Source of the DNA: Salvator merianae
Taxonomy: Eukaryota; Chordata; Lepidosauria; Squamata; Teiidae
Assembly: GCA_003586115.2 (NCBI GenBank)
Contig: QVOM02000023.1
Span: 2,231,283 to 2,295,282 of the forward strand
Length of the DNA stretch: 64,000 nucleotides
Reading direction: 5' to 3'
Every line of letters starts with the position of its first letter. Positions within the stretch are counted from its first letter, which is position 1. Of this stretch, positions 13,481 through 26,370 are shown in pieces. The notes under the pieces are model-generated. The model saw only the letters and a list, made by a program, of their open reading frames with translations. It did not search any database and was not told where the DNA came from. The translations under genes were made by a program, and so were the position numbers.

Positions 13481-13831
13481 ACACTATACCCAAAGGACTA
13501 AAGATGAGTCACAACAAAACCAGCATGAAAGGATAACTAAAAATGAAAGTGACTATAGAAAACAAACAGCAGTGTTTCTTCCACCAAAGGCCAAAATAAA
13601 GAGGTGTGTCTTCACCATCTGTCTAAACATACATAGTGAGAAGCCTCGATGTACCTTAGAGGAGAGAACTCATCCACAGCCTAGGGGCCATATATATCCT
13701 GGAAAAGCATGGAATGCTGGGAGTTGTAGTTTTGGAATGTCTGCAGGGCCACAAGTTGAACAGTCCTAACCTAATCTGTCTCACACGGTTATTATAACTT
13801 CTTGTGAGGATAAAATGGAAGAGTAAGAAAA

Positions 13832-14561
13832 ATGACAATATCCAATACAGAATGGGAGGAATCTCGCTGAGCAGCAGCAGCACATGTGAAAAGGATCTGG
13901 GTGTACTAGTAGATCATAGATTAAACATGAGTCAACAGTGTGATGCAGCTGCAAAAAAGGCAAATACCATCCTGGGCTGTATCAAGAAGGGTATAGAGTC
14001 TAGATCACGAGAAGTAATTGTCCCACTTTACTCTTCCTTGGTCAGACCTCATCTGGAGTATTGTGTCCAGTTCTGGGCACCCCAGTTTAAAAAAGACATT
14101 GACAAACTGGAACAAGTCCAGAGGAGGGCTATCAAAATGGTGAGTGGTCTGCAAACCATGTCCTACGAGGAACGGTTAAAGGATCTCGGCATGTTTAGCC
14201 TGCAGAAGAGAAGACTGAGAGGAGACATGATGGCTGTTTCCAAGTATCTGAAGGGCTGCCACAGTGCAGAAGGATTGGCCCTATTCTCACTTGCACAAGA
14301 AGGAAGGACTAGAAACAACGGGATGAAACTTCAAGGGAGTAGATACAGACTAGATATTAGGAAAAACTTTCTGACCGTAAGGGCAATCAGACATTGGAAC
14401 AGGTTGCCCGGGGGGGGGCTCTCCTTCCCTGGAGGTCTCATGTGCAGAGGCTGGACAGACATCTGTCAGGGATGGTTTAGTGAATCCTGCATTGAGCAGG
14501 GGGTTGGACTTGATGACCCTGGAGGTCTCTTCCAACTCTATGATTCTATGATTCTATGAGT
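13832..14561 (+). mobile_element. CR1 LINE 3' end with open reverse-transcriptase C-terminus
   Basis: An uninterrupted frame encodes CEKDLGVLVDHRLNMSQQC...[15 protein letters not shown]...RLDIRKNFLTVRAIRHWNRLP, the CR1 ORF2 C-terminal region. It ends in the CR1 3' signature gatgaccctggaggtctcttcc and tandem ATTCTATG units. It is 5'-truncated. The open frame indicates relative youth. Confidence 0.9.
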
Positions 14562-14628
14562 GGAGAACACTGTAGGTGTTTTCTTTAGGGCCACTGTTTG
14601 TAAGTTATGAATCCTCTTCATGACTAAT

Positions 14629-14851
14629 GTCCCAGCCACACCTAAGTTTTAATCCAGCTTCGGTCCACTTCAGACTGAGAGAACACATCAGTGAAGCACT
14701 AAGATGTTTTCTTTCCGCATTATCTGACTCAGAAAATCCACCTTTGGGTTAGATAATGTGGAAAGAAGATGATTAGTCACTTTGCTGATGTGGTTCTTTC
14801 AATCCAAAAGCGGACTGAAGCTGGATTAAAACTTAGGTGTGAATGGGCCCC
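14629..14851. mobile_element. Second foldback MITE family, copy B
   Basis: Closely similar to copy A over its whole length, in the same orientation, including the right end aacttaggtgtgaatgggcc. Confidence 0.65.
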
Positions 14852-17800
14852 CAATGAGCTGTTTTTATTCTTTGTACTCCACTTGAAGATTATATTTTAA
14901 TGAGAAGCATTATGTAAGCATTTATTTACCTAAATAAATGACAGCAAATGATCTTTCGCTCAATCTTCCTGTTCCTAGAGCCTTTCTTGTCTCTCATCTT
15001 GTCCTTCGCCCACATTGCGAAAGAGACATTTGGAGCTTCAGAGGGCGATGCGTCTGCTGGCTGTCAGTCAATTGCATCTTTGACCCTCCTACCTTTCCCA
15101 TACAAATCCATTAGGATGGAAGGCCGTTCAGCTTGACCGGTCAGAAGTCCACGCCCGCCCGCCCCGGTTTGTCTTCTGCCTTGGTCTTCTGCCCAGGACG
15201 GCTTCTTCAGTTGCGCTTGGCAGGCTGAATTTGCTTTTAACTGATGGAGAGGTCTCCTTTGCTGCTCCTGCTGAAGGGACGTTGAGGGGCGGGTGTGGGG
15301 ATTTAACCCGGGGGTGGGACGGATCATGCCCGCAGAAAGCAAATGGCTGACACCCCCGCGCACTACCGTCACCATTACCCGATCTGATCTTGTTTGTTCT
15401 GCTCGCTCCCAAAGTGAGTAATTGAATGAAGACGCATTCAAACCTGAATTGGCTTATAAATATGGATAGTAATTAGGAAAGAGGAAGAAGAGTTCTTGAC
15501 AGTCACCTTGAGCGGCCGGGGAGAGAAAGTGTGCATCATGCCTGCCTTGGAGATGGAAATGGAATTGCAGAATCCAGCCTCTGCCACCAAGTGGTGGTTT
15601 TCGATCACTGCCGGCTGGCGGGCACAGCGGTTCCGGCTGGCATTAATCAAGAAGCAGGTGCTGCTGCTCTTCCTAGGGAAGAAGGTCACTGTTCCCGCAG
15701 GCAGATGAAGCTTTTTGGAAAATGCAAAGTGGTTTTTAGAAGTCTCCCCTCCCCCCCCAGCACAAAGCCATTATCTGCTGGAGCAAGAGGTTTAGCGCAT
15801 AGAGTTAGAAGACAATACTGTATTCTGACTTCTGCATGTGCTCTTTTTTTTTTTTAATGAAAATAATAATGCCTTAAAACTGCTTATGGAAGAAAGAGGA
15901 CAAAGGATAGACCGAGGCACTAAACTGCTGTCTAGGAAGTAAATCAGAAGGGAATGGGAGAGCCAACAACCAGTGACACACTTAGGTTGGGCTTCAGGTT
16001 GGCAGCTGCCAAACTATTAGAAGAAGAAGAAGAAGAAGAACTTGGTTTTTATACCCCGCTTTTCTCGGCCGAAGCTGACTCAAAGCGGCTTACAAGGTTA
16101 TTTCCCCCCAAAAGCTTACATCTATCTATCTTCCGCATCACACAATGTGATGCTCCCTATTTATCTACTTGCAATTACTTGCTTTCGAACAGCTAGTAAT
16201 TCGGAGACAGTGGCAAACATTTCAGTACACAGGTGAGCAAATAAGAAAGATTCAGTTTTCCTCCTTGAGCCTTCTCATCTCCACCTTGATTTTTCCCTTG
16301 AATAAAAATGTCTTCACAACACAGTTTGTGATGCAAGATTCTTGGAAGCTGGTGCTCTGCATCTGTTCCCAGACACCCATGTGAGAGGATGCCCGTGTTC
16401 TCACTGAAACTGACCCTTCCAATCTAGTTGGAGCTTACACAGCGTCCCGTCCTCAGCATGGAATACTTAACACTTAACTCACGAGTGTGAAACTTTTTCC
16501 AATACTTTGAGCTGTTTACTTTTCCTGCCTAGTCTCCACTGGTGATCTCATAAATCTTGGCAAATATTCACTTTGGAGCCGTTCATTCCTTTTGTGTCAC
16601 ACTGGGCAAGACACTCAAATCTTCCATCAGTGTCTGTTTAAAAGAAAAACGGTACAGACAAATCAGATACCCATCTTTAATTCTGCCCTACACCATTCGT
16701 TTGTCTTGCATTAAGCTCAATATTTGTGCTTTGTGGGTTTTTTTATTTCCCCAGAAGGGTAATTGCTTTAGTCCGTTCCAGCAAAGAGGAACAGAAACCT
16801 TGTGGCATCTTAGAAACTGAAAAGTTTTGTTACGGCAAAAGCTCTTGAGTTATAATCCTGAACTGCAGTTTCATACTCACATGAATGGGGAAATTGCACG
16901 GAGAGCGTGGGAGAAAATTCAAAGGTTGTTCTCTGTAAAATGCCACAAAACGTTTTGCATGCATGGCCAATGGGAAGTACGTTTCGCGCCCGTCTGCATT
17001 CACACAGAGACCAGAACAAGAAGGAACCAAAACATAGGCAAGAGCCTCACAGGGCCGCTCTTTCGAACTCGGACTCGGAAGCTGCTTCCAGCCGGAAAGG
17101 TGACTTCAAAGCACCGTGCGCTGTTGGAGAGCAGCGTGAGGCCATCTGAGGACAGGCGCTCCCCACCCCACAGGATGTGCTTCGCCCCCTGGTAGCAGCA
17201 ACAACTCTCTGCTGCCTCCCTTCCCCCGGAGCTATCTGTGGGGGGGGGGGGCTTTTGCTGAGTAACCCAGGGGGACCGGAGGGGCAGGGCTGCTATGGTT
17301 TACCCTCCCCACTGCAAACATAAGGGTCTCCTGCAAATCCTACCGTCCTTTCAACCAGTAGTTTATCATCAGCAGTGGAGACACTTACACTGCCTGAACT
17401 GAATTAAATTAGGGCTCTTTCATTAGTGAAAGTGACTGGTATGATTTTTAGCTTTTTAGTTTTTGTTGGCTGGTTGGTGCAGTTCGTCTTCCTTTGCTGA
17501 ACCCACAGCTTCTCGGCAGAGAAACATAGCGAGGACTCGCAGCTAATCAGCGCTGTCTCATCATGCTTCAGCATTTCAGTACCATGCAAGGTGGGGGAAG
17601 GCCTTTGATCAGCTCATGGGCATTGTGCTTCAGCAGCCTCTGGAGGGCTGTGCTGCTTTACATGCACATATTACGCCTCTTTGAAATTTTAGAAAGCCAT
17701 TTCCCCCCCCCTAAATGGGTATCAGTCCTGTTCGCTAACCAGCTTTCCACAACCTTAGCCGTCTGCAAGCTTCATATATAGGTTATTGTCTCATTAGCAT

Positions 17801-18375
17801 GCCTCTCCTCATGCATATTCTCAAGTGCCAAGTCTCAGGATTTCAGTCATCAAGGATTAATTTAAGTAATGGGTTTAGATAGTAGCCTTAGCCAATTATT
17901 CCAGTGCTAGTAACAGAACACCACTCTGGAATTTTGAAAGAAGCAATACTGGAAAAGAGAAAAGATTAGCCGACACAGAAGCTGCACTGATTTCAGGAGA
18001 TAGCGTTAAGAACGTGGAAAAGGCAAGGTGAAATCGTCAGGGGGAGCGGTGAGAATTCTTGAGAACTTATCTCCCTGTCGGAGTTTGCGGCTGCTTCCCC
18101 CACCTGCAACCTCAGTATCTTTTCCCTTGCTAAAGTGTTTAATAGAATTAGGACACGACCAGAATAGAAATTCCTCTCTGAACATGTCAGCTGTGATCAA
18201 TGGCTTATAGAAGAGAAATAAAGTTTATTAACCTTTTAATGCTGGGGAGAGATGTATTTTCAGGTTGCTCCACTCATGGAATTCATTCGCCACCTTTCCC
18301 ATCCATAGATTTTCTTACATGTATTAACACATTAAGTAGTCCTGGGAGAATGTTGTGGCTTTATTATTTCCTCTT
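14852..18375. other. Intergenic, GC-rich patch at 15.1-15.7 kb
   Basis: Apart from the reverse SINE, nothing is identified. The 15.1-15.7 kb patch has scattered CpGs but no promoter element or exon I can support. A 16.78-16.86 kb stretch resembles an interspersed repeat of unknown class. Confidence 0.5.
16018..16196 (-). mobile_element. tRNA-derived SINE, 5'-truncated
   Basis: Reverse orientation: starts with (GAA)n, cttggtttttatacc, and runs back through the shared body to ttcgaacagct. The tRNA head is missing. Confidence 0.8.
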
Positions 18376-18631
18376 CATAGAATCCTAGAGTCGGAAGGGA
18401 CCTCCAGGGTCATCGAGTCCAACCCCCTGCTCAATGCAGGATCCACTAAACCATCCCAGACAGGTGTCTGTCCAGCCTCTCCTTGAAGGCCTCCAGCAAA
18501 GGAAAGCTCAGCACCCCTGGGCAACCTGTTCCAATGACTGATCGCCCTTACAGTCAGGAAGTTTTTTCTAATATCTAGCCTGTGTCTACTCCCTTGAAGT
18601 TCCATCCCATAGTTTCTAATCCTTCCTTCTT
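18376..18631 (-). mobile_element. CR1 LINE 3' fragment
   Basis: Reverse complement of the CR1 3' end: starts atagaatcctagagtcgg and carries the antisense of RLDIRKNFLTVRAI-HWNRLP. Truncated and diverged. Confidence 0.85.
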
Positions 18632-20350
18632 CACTTTTCTGTCATTTGGAGTAAGGGTTCCTTATGTGGAAGCAATATGAGGCATGGTTTGTACCCTGGG
18701 CATGATGAGCATAAGAGATTTATTTCCCTAATGCCCAGACATTGTCCATCGTGCCTGCATTTCTGAGCAACACCCCCGGGCCAGAGCTGTTGGCCGTGCC
18801 GCTTTTCAGCAGCTGGTCGGCTTGCTTCTGAGCTCCATTATGCCTTCCAAGAATGGACTCAGAGGCTGTAGTCTGGCCAGGCCTGAAGTCTAACAGGACT
18901 TTTCTGTCTGTGGACCTCTTGCCAGGTCACGTCATAAAAGAAGTTTCTGTTGTGCTCTGCCTCTCTTGCTCCTTGATGTCATTTCGCGACCACTTCCTTG
19001 GTCTGAATGAAGTTTTGCTCATGCGCTTTATTGCATCTTTTTAAACATTAACTGCTTGATTTAATTCAAAACCTGATTTATAAATAAACCGGAATCAAGT
19101 ACACCACTGGCAACAGAAATCCATGAGAAAACACCAGGGCTTGTAACTATTGTAAAAGCAGTAGTTTTGTTGCTTAACTTAGTTGTTGAATTTATGCTTC
19201 GTCCTGTGCCCGAGCTTATAACATTTCTATTATGATTCCGGTGTGGTAGTCTTTCCTGTGGGCTCTGATCAGGAATCAGAACTGTTTAGCTTCCTCCCAG
19301 CCCATTTGGAAGGGAATCCAGCAGCAATCAGCTATTATTTTATTAAATAAAGCTTTTGATGGACCTTGATTCCTCTCCGCTCTTACTCCAAGAAGACAGC
19401 ATGCAGCTGCTCCACCTTCTAACAAACAAATATTGTTTCATTCCGCCTTGTGTCCTGTGAGCCACACAATTGTTTCAGCTGTTCTTCATAAGTCCTCCTC
19501 TGTCTATGCTCCACTTTTCAATGTCCTGCTAAAAATGTGGCAGCAAGAAAATGGACTCTGTCTTCCTTTATTTTCTAAGCATTCTCTGTATACTTCCTTT
19601 GTTAGTGCTAAAATGCCTCCTTGTTTAATGTGTATAAATACTGCCCTGTCCAGTCTAGTCGGGTTACTGCTCAAGGAGTATTCCCACAATCCCGAGATTC
19701 CCCATGCCAGATACAAAATATTAATGCCATATCCAGATAGGGCGGACCGCATGCTTAAATTCCACGTGTGCCTCTACTCGTATTCACAGACCGTTTAGGC
19801 TGTCCCTGCACAGGAGATCTTCCTAGGACTCCGAGCCTACATCTAACTCCGCTTCGTGCTTGCAGTGAGAGATGCTGTTTGTCAGCATCTCCCTGTGTTT
19901 AATTGCCAAAGAGCTATTTATAATTTGCCAGAGGAGCAGACAGCTGTGGTTTTTGTCTCCTGCATGCCATGTGAGTCGTAACAGCTTGTCACCATTGGAT
20001 ACTTGTGGCTTGGCTTAAGTCAGGTACAAAACCAGGCTCAAAGGATGCCAAGGGCATTGTCAGAATCCAGATCCTGCTGACTCCAGGATCACAAACAGGG
20101 AACCAAGCAAGAAGACAGAGCTGGAAGGGAAGTCAGAAGTCAGCTCAGGAAACCAGTCCCAGATGGAGATACCAGAAGTGGGAAGGAGTTTAATTACTAT
20201 GATTTAAGATACTGGCATATGTGGCAAATGGCAGCCAAGGGTAATAAATTAGAAACTTGGAAGGCAGAAGGTGAAGCTAAATTGGAACCATTTAGGGCAT
20301 GAACAGATCAGCAGGATCAGAAATGAGGCAGGTGGCACAACTCTGGTTAG

Positions 20351-20603
20351 CTGGTCAGATTCATGGAGGTCAGGTGTATCAATGGCTACTGGAATGGATG
20401 CCTAGGTACCACCTCCAGGTTGGAAAGACAGGCAGGATGTCTGTAAAACCATTTGCAGGGAGTCAAGAGCAGGTGAAGGTTTTGCCTTCATCTTCTGCTT
20501 GAGATGCCCAGAAGCAATTGGTGGGCCACTGTGTGAGATGGGATGCTGGACTAGATGGGCTGTGGCTGATTCAGCAAGGCTCCTCTTATGTTCTTATGTT
20601 CTA
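20351..20603 (+). mobile_element. L2-like LINE 3' end
   Basis: Carries the family's 3' signature: ttcatggaggtcaggtg ... ggatgctggactagatggg ... ttatgttcttatg. Only the non-coding 3' part is present. Confidence 0.75.
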
Positions 20604-21904
20604 GATGAACAACTGGTCTATCTGAAGGCTGCAGTGACTGGATGTCCAGTAAGCGGTCAGTTGCGTTTTGGTGGGTGTGAGTCAAGGGACGCAGAAGTCT
20701 CTGAGTGTAAGGACGCCGTGTTTCCCCTGATTTATGTGGGAAGCTGGCGCATTCTCGGCCATCTAGTTCAGCACTGCCTGCCCTGGCTAGACACAGATCG
20801 CCACTGGCTCGGCTTTCCTCCAGTTCGCTTCGGAGGCGCGATGCCGACTGTTGAACCCACAGAGCCACAGCTCTGAAAACCGATGGGCTCTGCTTAGCAG
20901 TGTCTACAGCCCGTTTCAAGTGAATCTCTTCACTTCCATCAAGAAACAGGAGAAGGGAACAGCTGGGGTGCTTAAAAAAATGCGAACGCGGGCACATCAA
21001 ACCAGAAAAGCCAGCAGAGAACCAGGGATGGTTATAAACTAGGATTCATCCTGCCCTTCTCCTGGGGAAGCGGGTGCAGCACAAGGGCCACAGAGTTGTA
21101 CCCTATGGTGCTTGGGTGCCAGGATAACTGTGGACGCTTCTACCTTGCTAAGCCTTTGGGAGTTTCTCTTCATGTTTTCCCTCCAAGTTTTCCAGGGAGG
21201 AAAAAAAAAAATATCCTCAGCTTTGTGTATTTGTGACAACCTGCTGCCCTCCGGTGGTGACGACAGAAGAAGCTAAAAATACTAGACGTCTCCATAGACG
21301 CCTTACCTGGAATGGTAATGATTGCTGAGCTGCTGGGCAATGAACCCAGAGAAAATTTAAACACTATTTGTAATAGTCAGCTGCAGCTGCATGCAGTAGG
21401 ATGCCTTGATTCATGGTTGGGGGTGAAGATTTTTTTTTTTTTTTTTTTTTATAACCAAGAGTTGAGGCCTGTTAGGGAAATCCCTATCAGTAGCAGGAAT
21501 GTGGAATGTTAAATATTCCATGAGGAATGTTATATACAGCAAAAAAAAAAAAAAAAGGTTAAGAAGGTAGAGGAAAGGAAAGTTTTCTCTTTGGAAAATA
21601 ATCAAATACTTGTGCCTGAATGATGTGAAAAGCTGACTGAAGCCGATCAAAATTTGAACTAATGCTGGCAACTAAGAGGTGTAAATAATGGCAGAGTGCT
21701 ACTTACAAGTCAGGTGGGAAACGGAGTCTGTTAGTAAAAACCCTACAAGTTGGAGAAAGACAAACAAAAGTGTCGTCTTGTCCTTCACAGCCATTAAGCC
21801 TCCTAACCAGATGCTGAATGCAGGGGATTCTTGCGTGTCACATATCTAAGTCATAGCAAGCTTCAGTAACCCGCATTAATACGCCTCTTAAAAACAGAAT
21901 GCCT

Positions 21905-22025
21905 CCTTGCCCTGTCCTTGGGTCCCTCTGTGATCACGGGCATGTGACCAACTTCGTATTGGTTCCATTACTTCATCTACAAATTGGAGGGGAAGCATTG
22001 CAAAGCACTTTGGGAATTATCATCC
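21905..22025 (+). mobile_element. MIR-like ancient SINE
   Basis: The string tgatcacgggcatgtgacc...cttcatctacaaattgga...gcaaagcactttggga matches the CORE/MIR layout. Old and degraded. Confidence 0.45.
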
Positions 22026-25000
22026 AGATGTGCTTTTAGAAGACCAGCATCACTATGTAATTTAGAGCCCCATTAACTGTAGGCTTGAGAGACGCTGGCT
22101 TGCTAAAGCTGGTCCTGCCAAGTACACAGGGAGGAAACAGAAACTGCTAATGGACATTCCAGGTTTTTTCCTTTGGACATCGGTTCTGGCAGGCGCAGTT
22201 CAATATTTTAACTGTTTGAGTGCAGAACAGCACATCTTTCATAGGATCGCAATCTTGCAATACTTGCTTCTCAGCAATCTATGTTGTTATCAGTCCATTA
22301 TTTTAACTATTAGAGGTTATGGATCAATTTCTGATCACCAGGGTGCTCTGCAGTAGAAAATATTTATCTATTTATTTATTAACATTAATATCTCACTACA
22401 TACTGAAGCTACACTACTCAGGGTGGGTTTACAATAGATAAAAGCAAAATAAGTGCATTAAAAACAGGACTAACCTAATTATAATGACTCATAAATAGCA
22501 GTTACAAGGATGTAAAATTAAGTTTGCAGTGTGCAGGAGGTGAATATATAGTTTAATTTATGAAACAGCGGGGGAGGAGTTTAAAATAAAAGAAAATTGC
22601 AGTTAAAAAAACCCTGTCTATCTCTTGTGGATAGTAGAGGCTGTGTTCTTCTGTGGATGTGTGTGAACGTCGGCTGTGGCAGGAAAAATAAAGAGAAATA
22701 AAAGAATTCCCAACTGTTGTCTCGTTTTCTTTTCCAGATTATCTCTGGATATCAACTGCAGCAGAACAGTGGTGGAAAATGGTTATTTTCTTCAAGCCTT
22801 GCTTGTGGGTTTTCTAGAGGGATCTAGTTGGCTGTGTGGGAAATGGGAGGCTGGATTAGGTGTGTGCATGGATTCTGCTGCACTTTTATGTTTTTCAGTC
22901 CATTAATGGCTGCTGTCTGAACGTCTTGTGCCACAAGGTGGGGCGTGATATCTATTGCCCCTGTTTGTGCTCTGAGTCTGGAGAATGATACGGATTCATG
23001 GACTCCAGTGGCAGGTTTGCAGCCGGTGTTATGGATTTTCTTGGTGCCATGTTATTAAACAACATACCTCTGATGGGCAAGACAAACAGCCATAGAATGC
23101 CCCGGCAGTTTGTTTGATCCATTGGATTACGGTTTGGGTTAGGAGCACTGATTTACGCAGAAACCTGGCTGTCATTTTAAACCTATTCTGATGACTTGGA
23201 CTGCTTCTGTATGTTAGCAGTTTTATATTTTAGTTAAGACGGAGCCACACTGCATATGCTTGCATGTTTCATAACTAACTGTATACAGTATTTTGGCAAC
23301 AAGGACAGTTTGTGGAAATGTGGGTGCCTGAGAGCAGGCATGAATATTTGAGGAGAAGATGCTTTCCCCTTACAGTTAGAATGGTAAAATGTATGGGATG
23401 ATGTAACCGTCAGTTTAATTCTGCCACCCAGGGGACGCAGTTAGGGTGAAACTGCAAGCTAAGGTAATATATGGACAAAGGAAGCAGTACAGTGAAAATG
23501 TCAAAGAACAGCCTAGTGTACCAGTTGGTGCAGGGAGACAGTAAATGCCCTAAATAAGTGCCCATCTTTAAATGTTTAAAAGAAGATGATGATGCTTCTG
23601 CACGCACCTTGTATTTTTTTTTTTAAATACTAGTGGCTGCAAATGCAGCTGCTTGTTCGGCATGTTAAAAGCTGGGAGGGCTCTTGGAATGGTGAAGATG
23701 CTGCTTTGAAGCTTGGAGTTCAAGAGCCAGGACCGGCCAGCTGGGATTTACAACCCTTCAAGCTGTTTTCAGTTGCACTTCCAGCCCTGCCATCTCCAAA
23801 CCTCAGCTAGATTAATTTATTCCTTTTCCTGCTTCCTCTGCCTAGGGATAAAAGCTTGCTGCTGGAGTATCACATATGCAACCAGCAGCATCAACCTGCC
23901 TCTAAATTTAGTTCCGCATTAAGGAGAGCTTAGCTCCCCCTGAAGCGGAGGTGGCATCAAACAATGCCCAGTCCAGGGACAGTTTCGCACGGCAGACTCA
24001 GTGCTCACAGCTTATGCTGCAGGAAGCCCCAAGCGTGGGCAAGGCCGGGCAGTTTGAAGCCTCAGAGTATCTCCTATTAAGGCCTCTTAATTGGACTAAG
24101 CCAGTTAATTCACCATATGGGGTTTATGTGCCCTGCTGACTGGCTGATGCCGAAATGAGCGGCTGGCGAAGCGCCGTCCCTTCCCATCACCGTCCCAAAT
24201 GCTGGAAAGTCAGCCCAGGGTTGTGCAGCAGGATTAAAGAGGTTTAAAATGTTATGGTCTAATAAAGGCAGCAGATGGGCTGACCTCTGCAACGCTCATT
24301 AGTTTCGAGCACAGGGAGGCTCTGAACAGGCCAGGCTTCCCAGAAGGCAAGCTAAGAGCCACTCCCAGAATCCCCCCCCACACACACACACCTCCAAGGG
24401 TCCTACTCACCTCCGAGGGACTGTGGTTTCCAACCAGCTGTTCAGGCAGCACAGCGGCAACCTCCAAGTGGCACAGAGACATTTTGCGGCCTCTGTCTAG
24501 AAATATTTACCTTGTTTATCTTTAGACTTGGATTTCTCTGTCCACGCTTGACTGACCTGCAGTATAGAGGCAGAGTTTGCTGGTCCTGGTGAGCAGAGCA
24601 GAGCAGAGCAGAGCGAGTCTTTCTTTAATCAGCAGGGCCCTTTAATTTCTAGGAGGATCCCATGTTCTCCTTCATGCCATGTTTTGGCACTTGTTGGAAG
24701 GACCCATCATGCAGCGCTGCCCCTATTTCCCAAAAAGGTTGACAAGCCCAGCTGAAGCCAGTCCTGGAGATAACGTACGAGTACATGGTCCATGGGTTAT
24801 GCGAACCTATGCCCAAAAGCAAGGGAGACAAAGATGGAGAGGCGTTACAATTGAGAAGCTAAATGTTTTGCTTTTTATCTGAAGCCTTTCTGTCCAATAA
24901 ATGAAGTGTTGTAGTCATGTTTACATTCCGCTTGAGCAGCAGTCCACACCCCCGTCCTACCAACCCTGAGGATAAAGTCAGACGTGGGGAGGAGGGTGCT

Positions 25001-25150
25001 GTTTTGGCTCTCGCCTTACCAGAGGATGAGAAGAAAAGGATAGAAGTTCTTCTTCAGGTGGGCATAGGAGGGACATGAGGCACAGATCACATGCAGCTGT
25101 GAAGCACTTGGTTCTTCCTTTGCTACTCACTTCTCCTCTGCTCCATTTAG

Positions 25151-25690
25151 AACATATGAACATAAGAGGAGCCGTGCTGGATCAGGCCACGGCCCATCTA
25201 ATCCAGCAACCTGTCTGACACAGTGGCTCACCTTTTGTTTCTGAGCATCTCAAGCAGAATAAAAGACAAAACCTTCACCCGTTCTTGACTCCCCACAAAT
25301 GGTTTTACAGACATCTTGCCTGTCTTTCCAGCCTAGAGACAGGACCTGGGCACCCATTCCAGTAGCCATTGATACACCTGACCTCCATGAATCTTTCTTA
25401 AAGATTCTTTCTTAAACCTCCGGTCCTTTCTTAAAGCTATCTAGGCTGATTGCTGTCACTACCTCTTCTGGTAATAAATTCCACAGACCAATGACTTCCC
25501 CTTGTTGGTCCTAACTCTCCTACCCATCAGCTTCAGAGAGTGCCCCCTAGTCCTAATGTTGTGTGATAGAAAAAATAATTTCTCTCTATCCACCTTTTCC
25601 ACACTGTGCCTGATTTTATATACTTCAATCAGTCCCCTCTTAAACCCCATCTTTCAAGGCTGAAGAGGCCAAGGCGTTGCAGTCTGATCT
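25151..25690 (-). mobile_element. L2-like LINE 3' end
   Basis: Minus-strand copy starting cataagaggagccgtgctgg. The antisense frame encodes GFKRGLIEVYKIRHSVEKVDREK..., the RT C-terminal region of the same family. Confidence 0.8.
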
Positions 25691-26230
25691 CATGCCTGCT
25701 CTCCGTCGCGGAGGACAGTATACCTCAGTATGGGCTTCTGTTTCAAACTTGGCTTAGTTCCATTCCACCATTCGGAGATAATATTTCTTGAAAGAAAGCG
25801 AGAAAATTCTTGGAGCCATGTTAGAGCAAGCAGCTCTGTGACACTTGCCAGAGGATCTGAGAATGAATTCCTGGAGACAAGACTCCAGGATAATCCTACT
25901 GCAAAGAAAAGAACCAGGAGTCTTGTCAGATAGAAGCAAACAGCATCTCAGGCTGGTATGCCGGGTGAGATCATTGTCTGTCACAAACAGGCCCTGATAG
26001 CTGATTGCTCCATCAAGACTGCAGAGAAGCATCTTCCTGTGAACTCTGGAGCCTAATGAACTTTCAACTGTTTTCCCCTTTGCTTATCTTCGCTCTTAGA
26101 GCTTTTGCATAAGCTCACTTGCTATTGCGTTGGGACTGTCAGATTACCTCCATAAGAGCCACTATAAACTGAGTGCCATGTATTCATGAAACAGCAGAAG
26201 ACCCAAGCTATAGACAGGGGCTGCTAATAT

Positions 26231-26370
26231 GCTCCAGATGTTCCTAAACTACAACTCCCAACATTCCATGGGGTCAAGCTGTTCAGACTTTGCTCAATCA
26301 CAATGGGTTTGGCAAGGAGGACTAGGAATGGAATGGGAATGGAGTTGTAGTACAGGAACATTTGGGGGGC
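26231..26370. mobile_element. Foldback MITE with ZNF143-like motifs
   Basis: Left arm ctccagatgttcc-aaactacaactccca, right arm ggagttgtagtacaggaacat. The actacaactccca core resembles the ZNF143/SBS motif. Related fragments lie near 4130-4190, 13700 and 56750. Confidence 0.5.

Larger units (their letters stand above)
18632..25150. other. Intergenic, no gene recognised
   Basis: Holds one L2-like end, a MIR-like remnant, poly-T (21430-21450), poly-A (21541-21556) and GCAGA units (24595-24614). An AT-rich piece near 22365-22500 looks like an old SINE tail. Confidence 0.55.

Noticed and set aside
15100..15710. CpG-rich patch as STRBP promoter
   Set aside because: No core promoter motif cluster, no recognisable exon or donor; only scattered CpGs.
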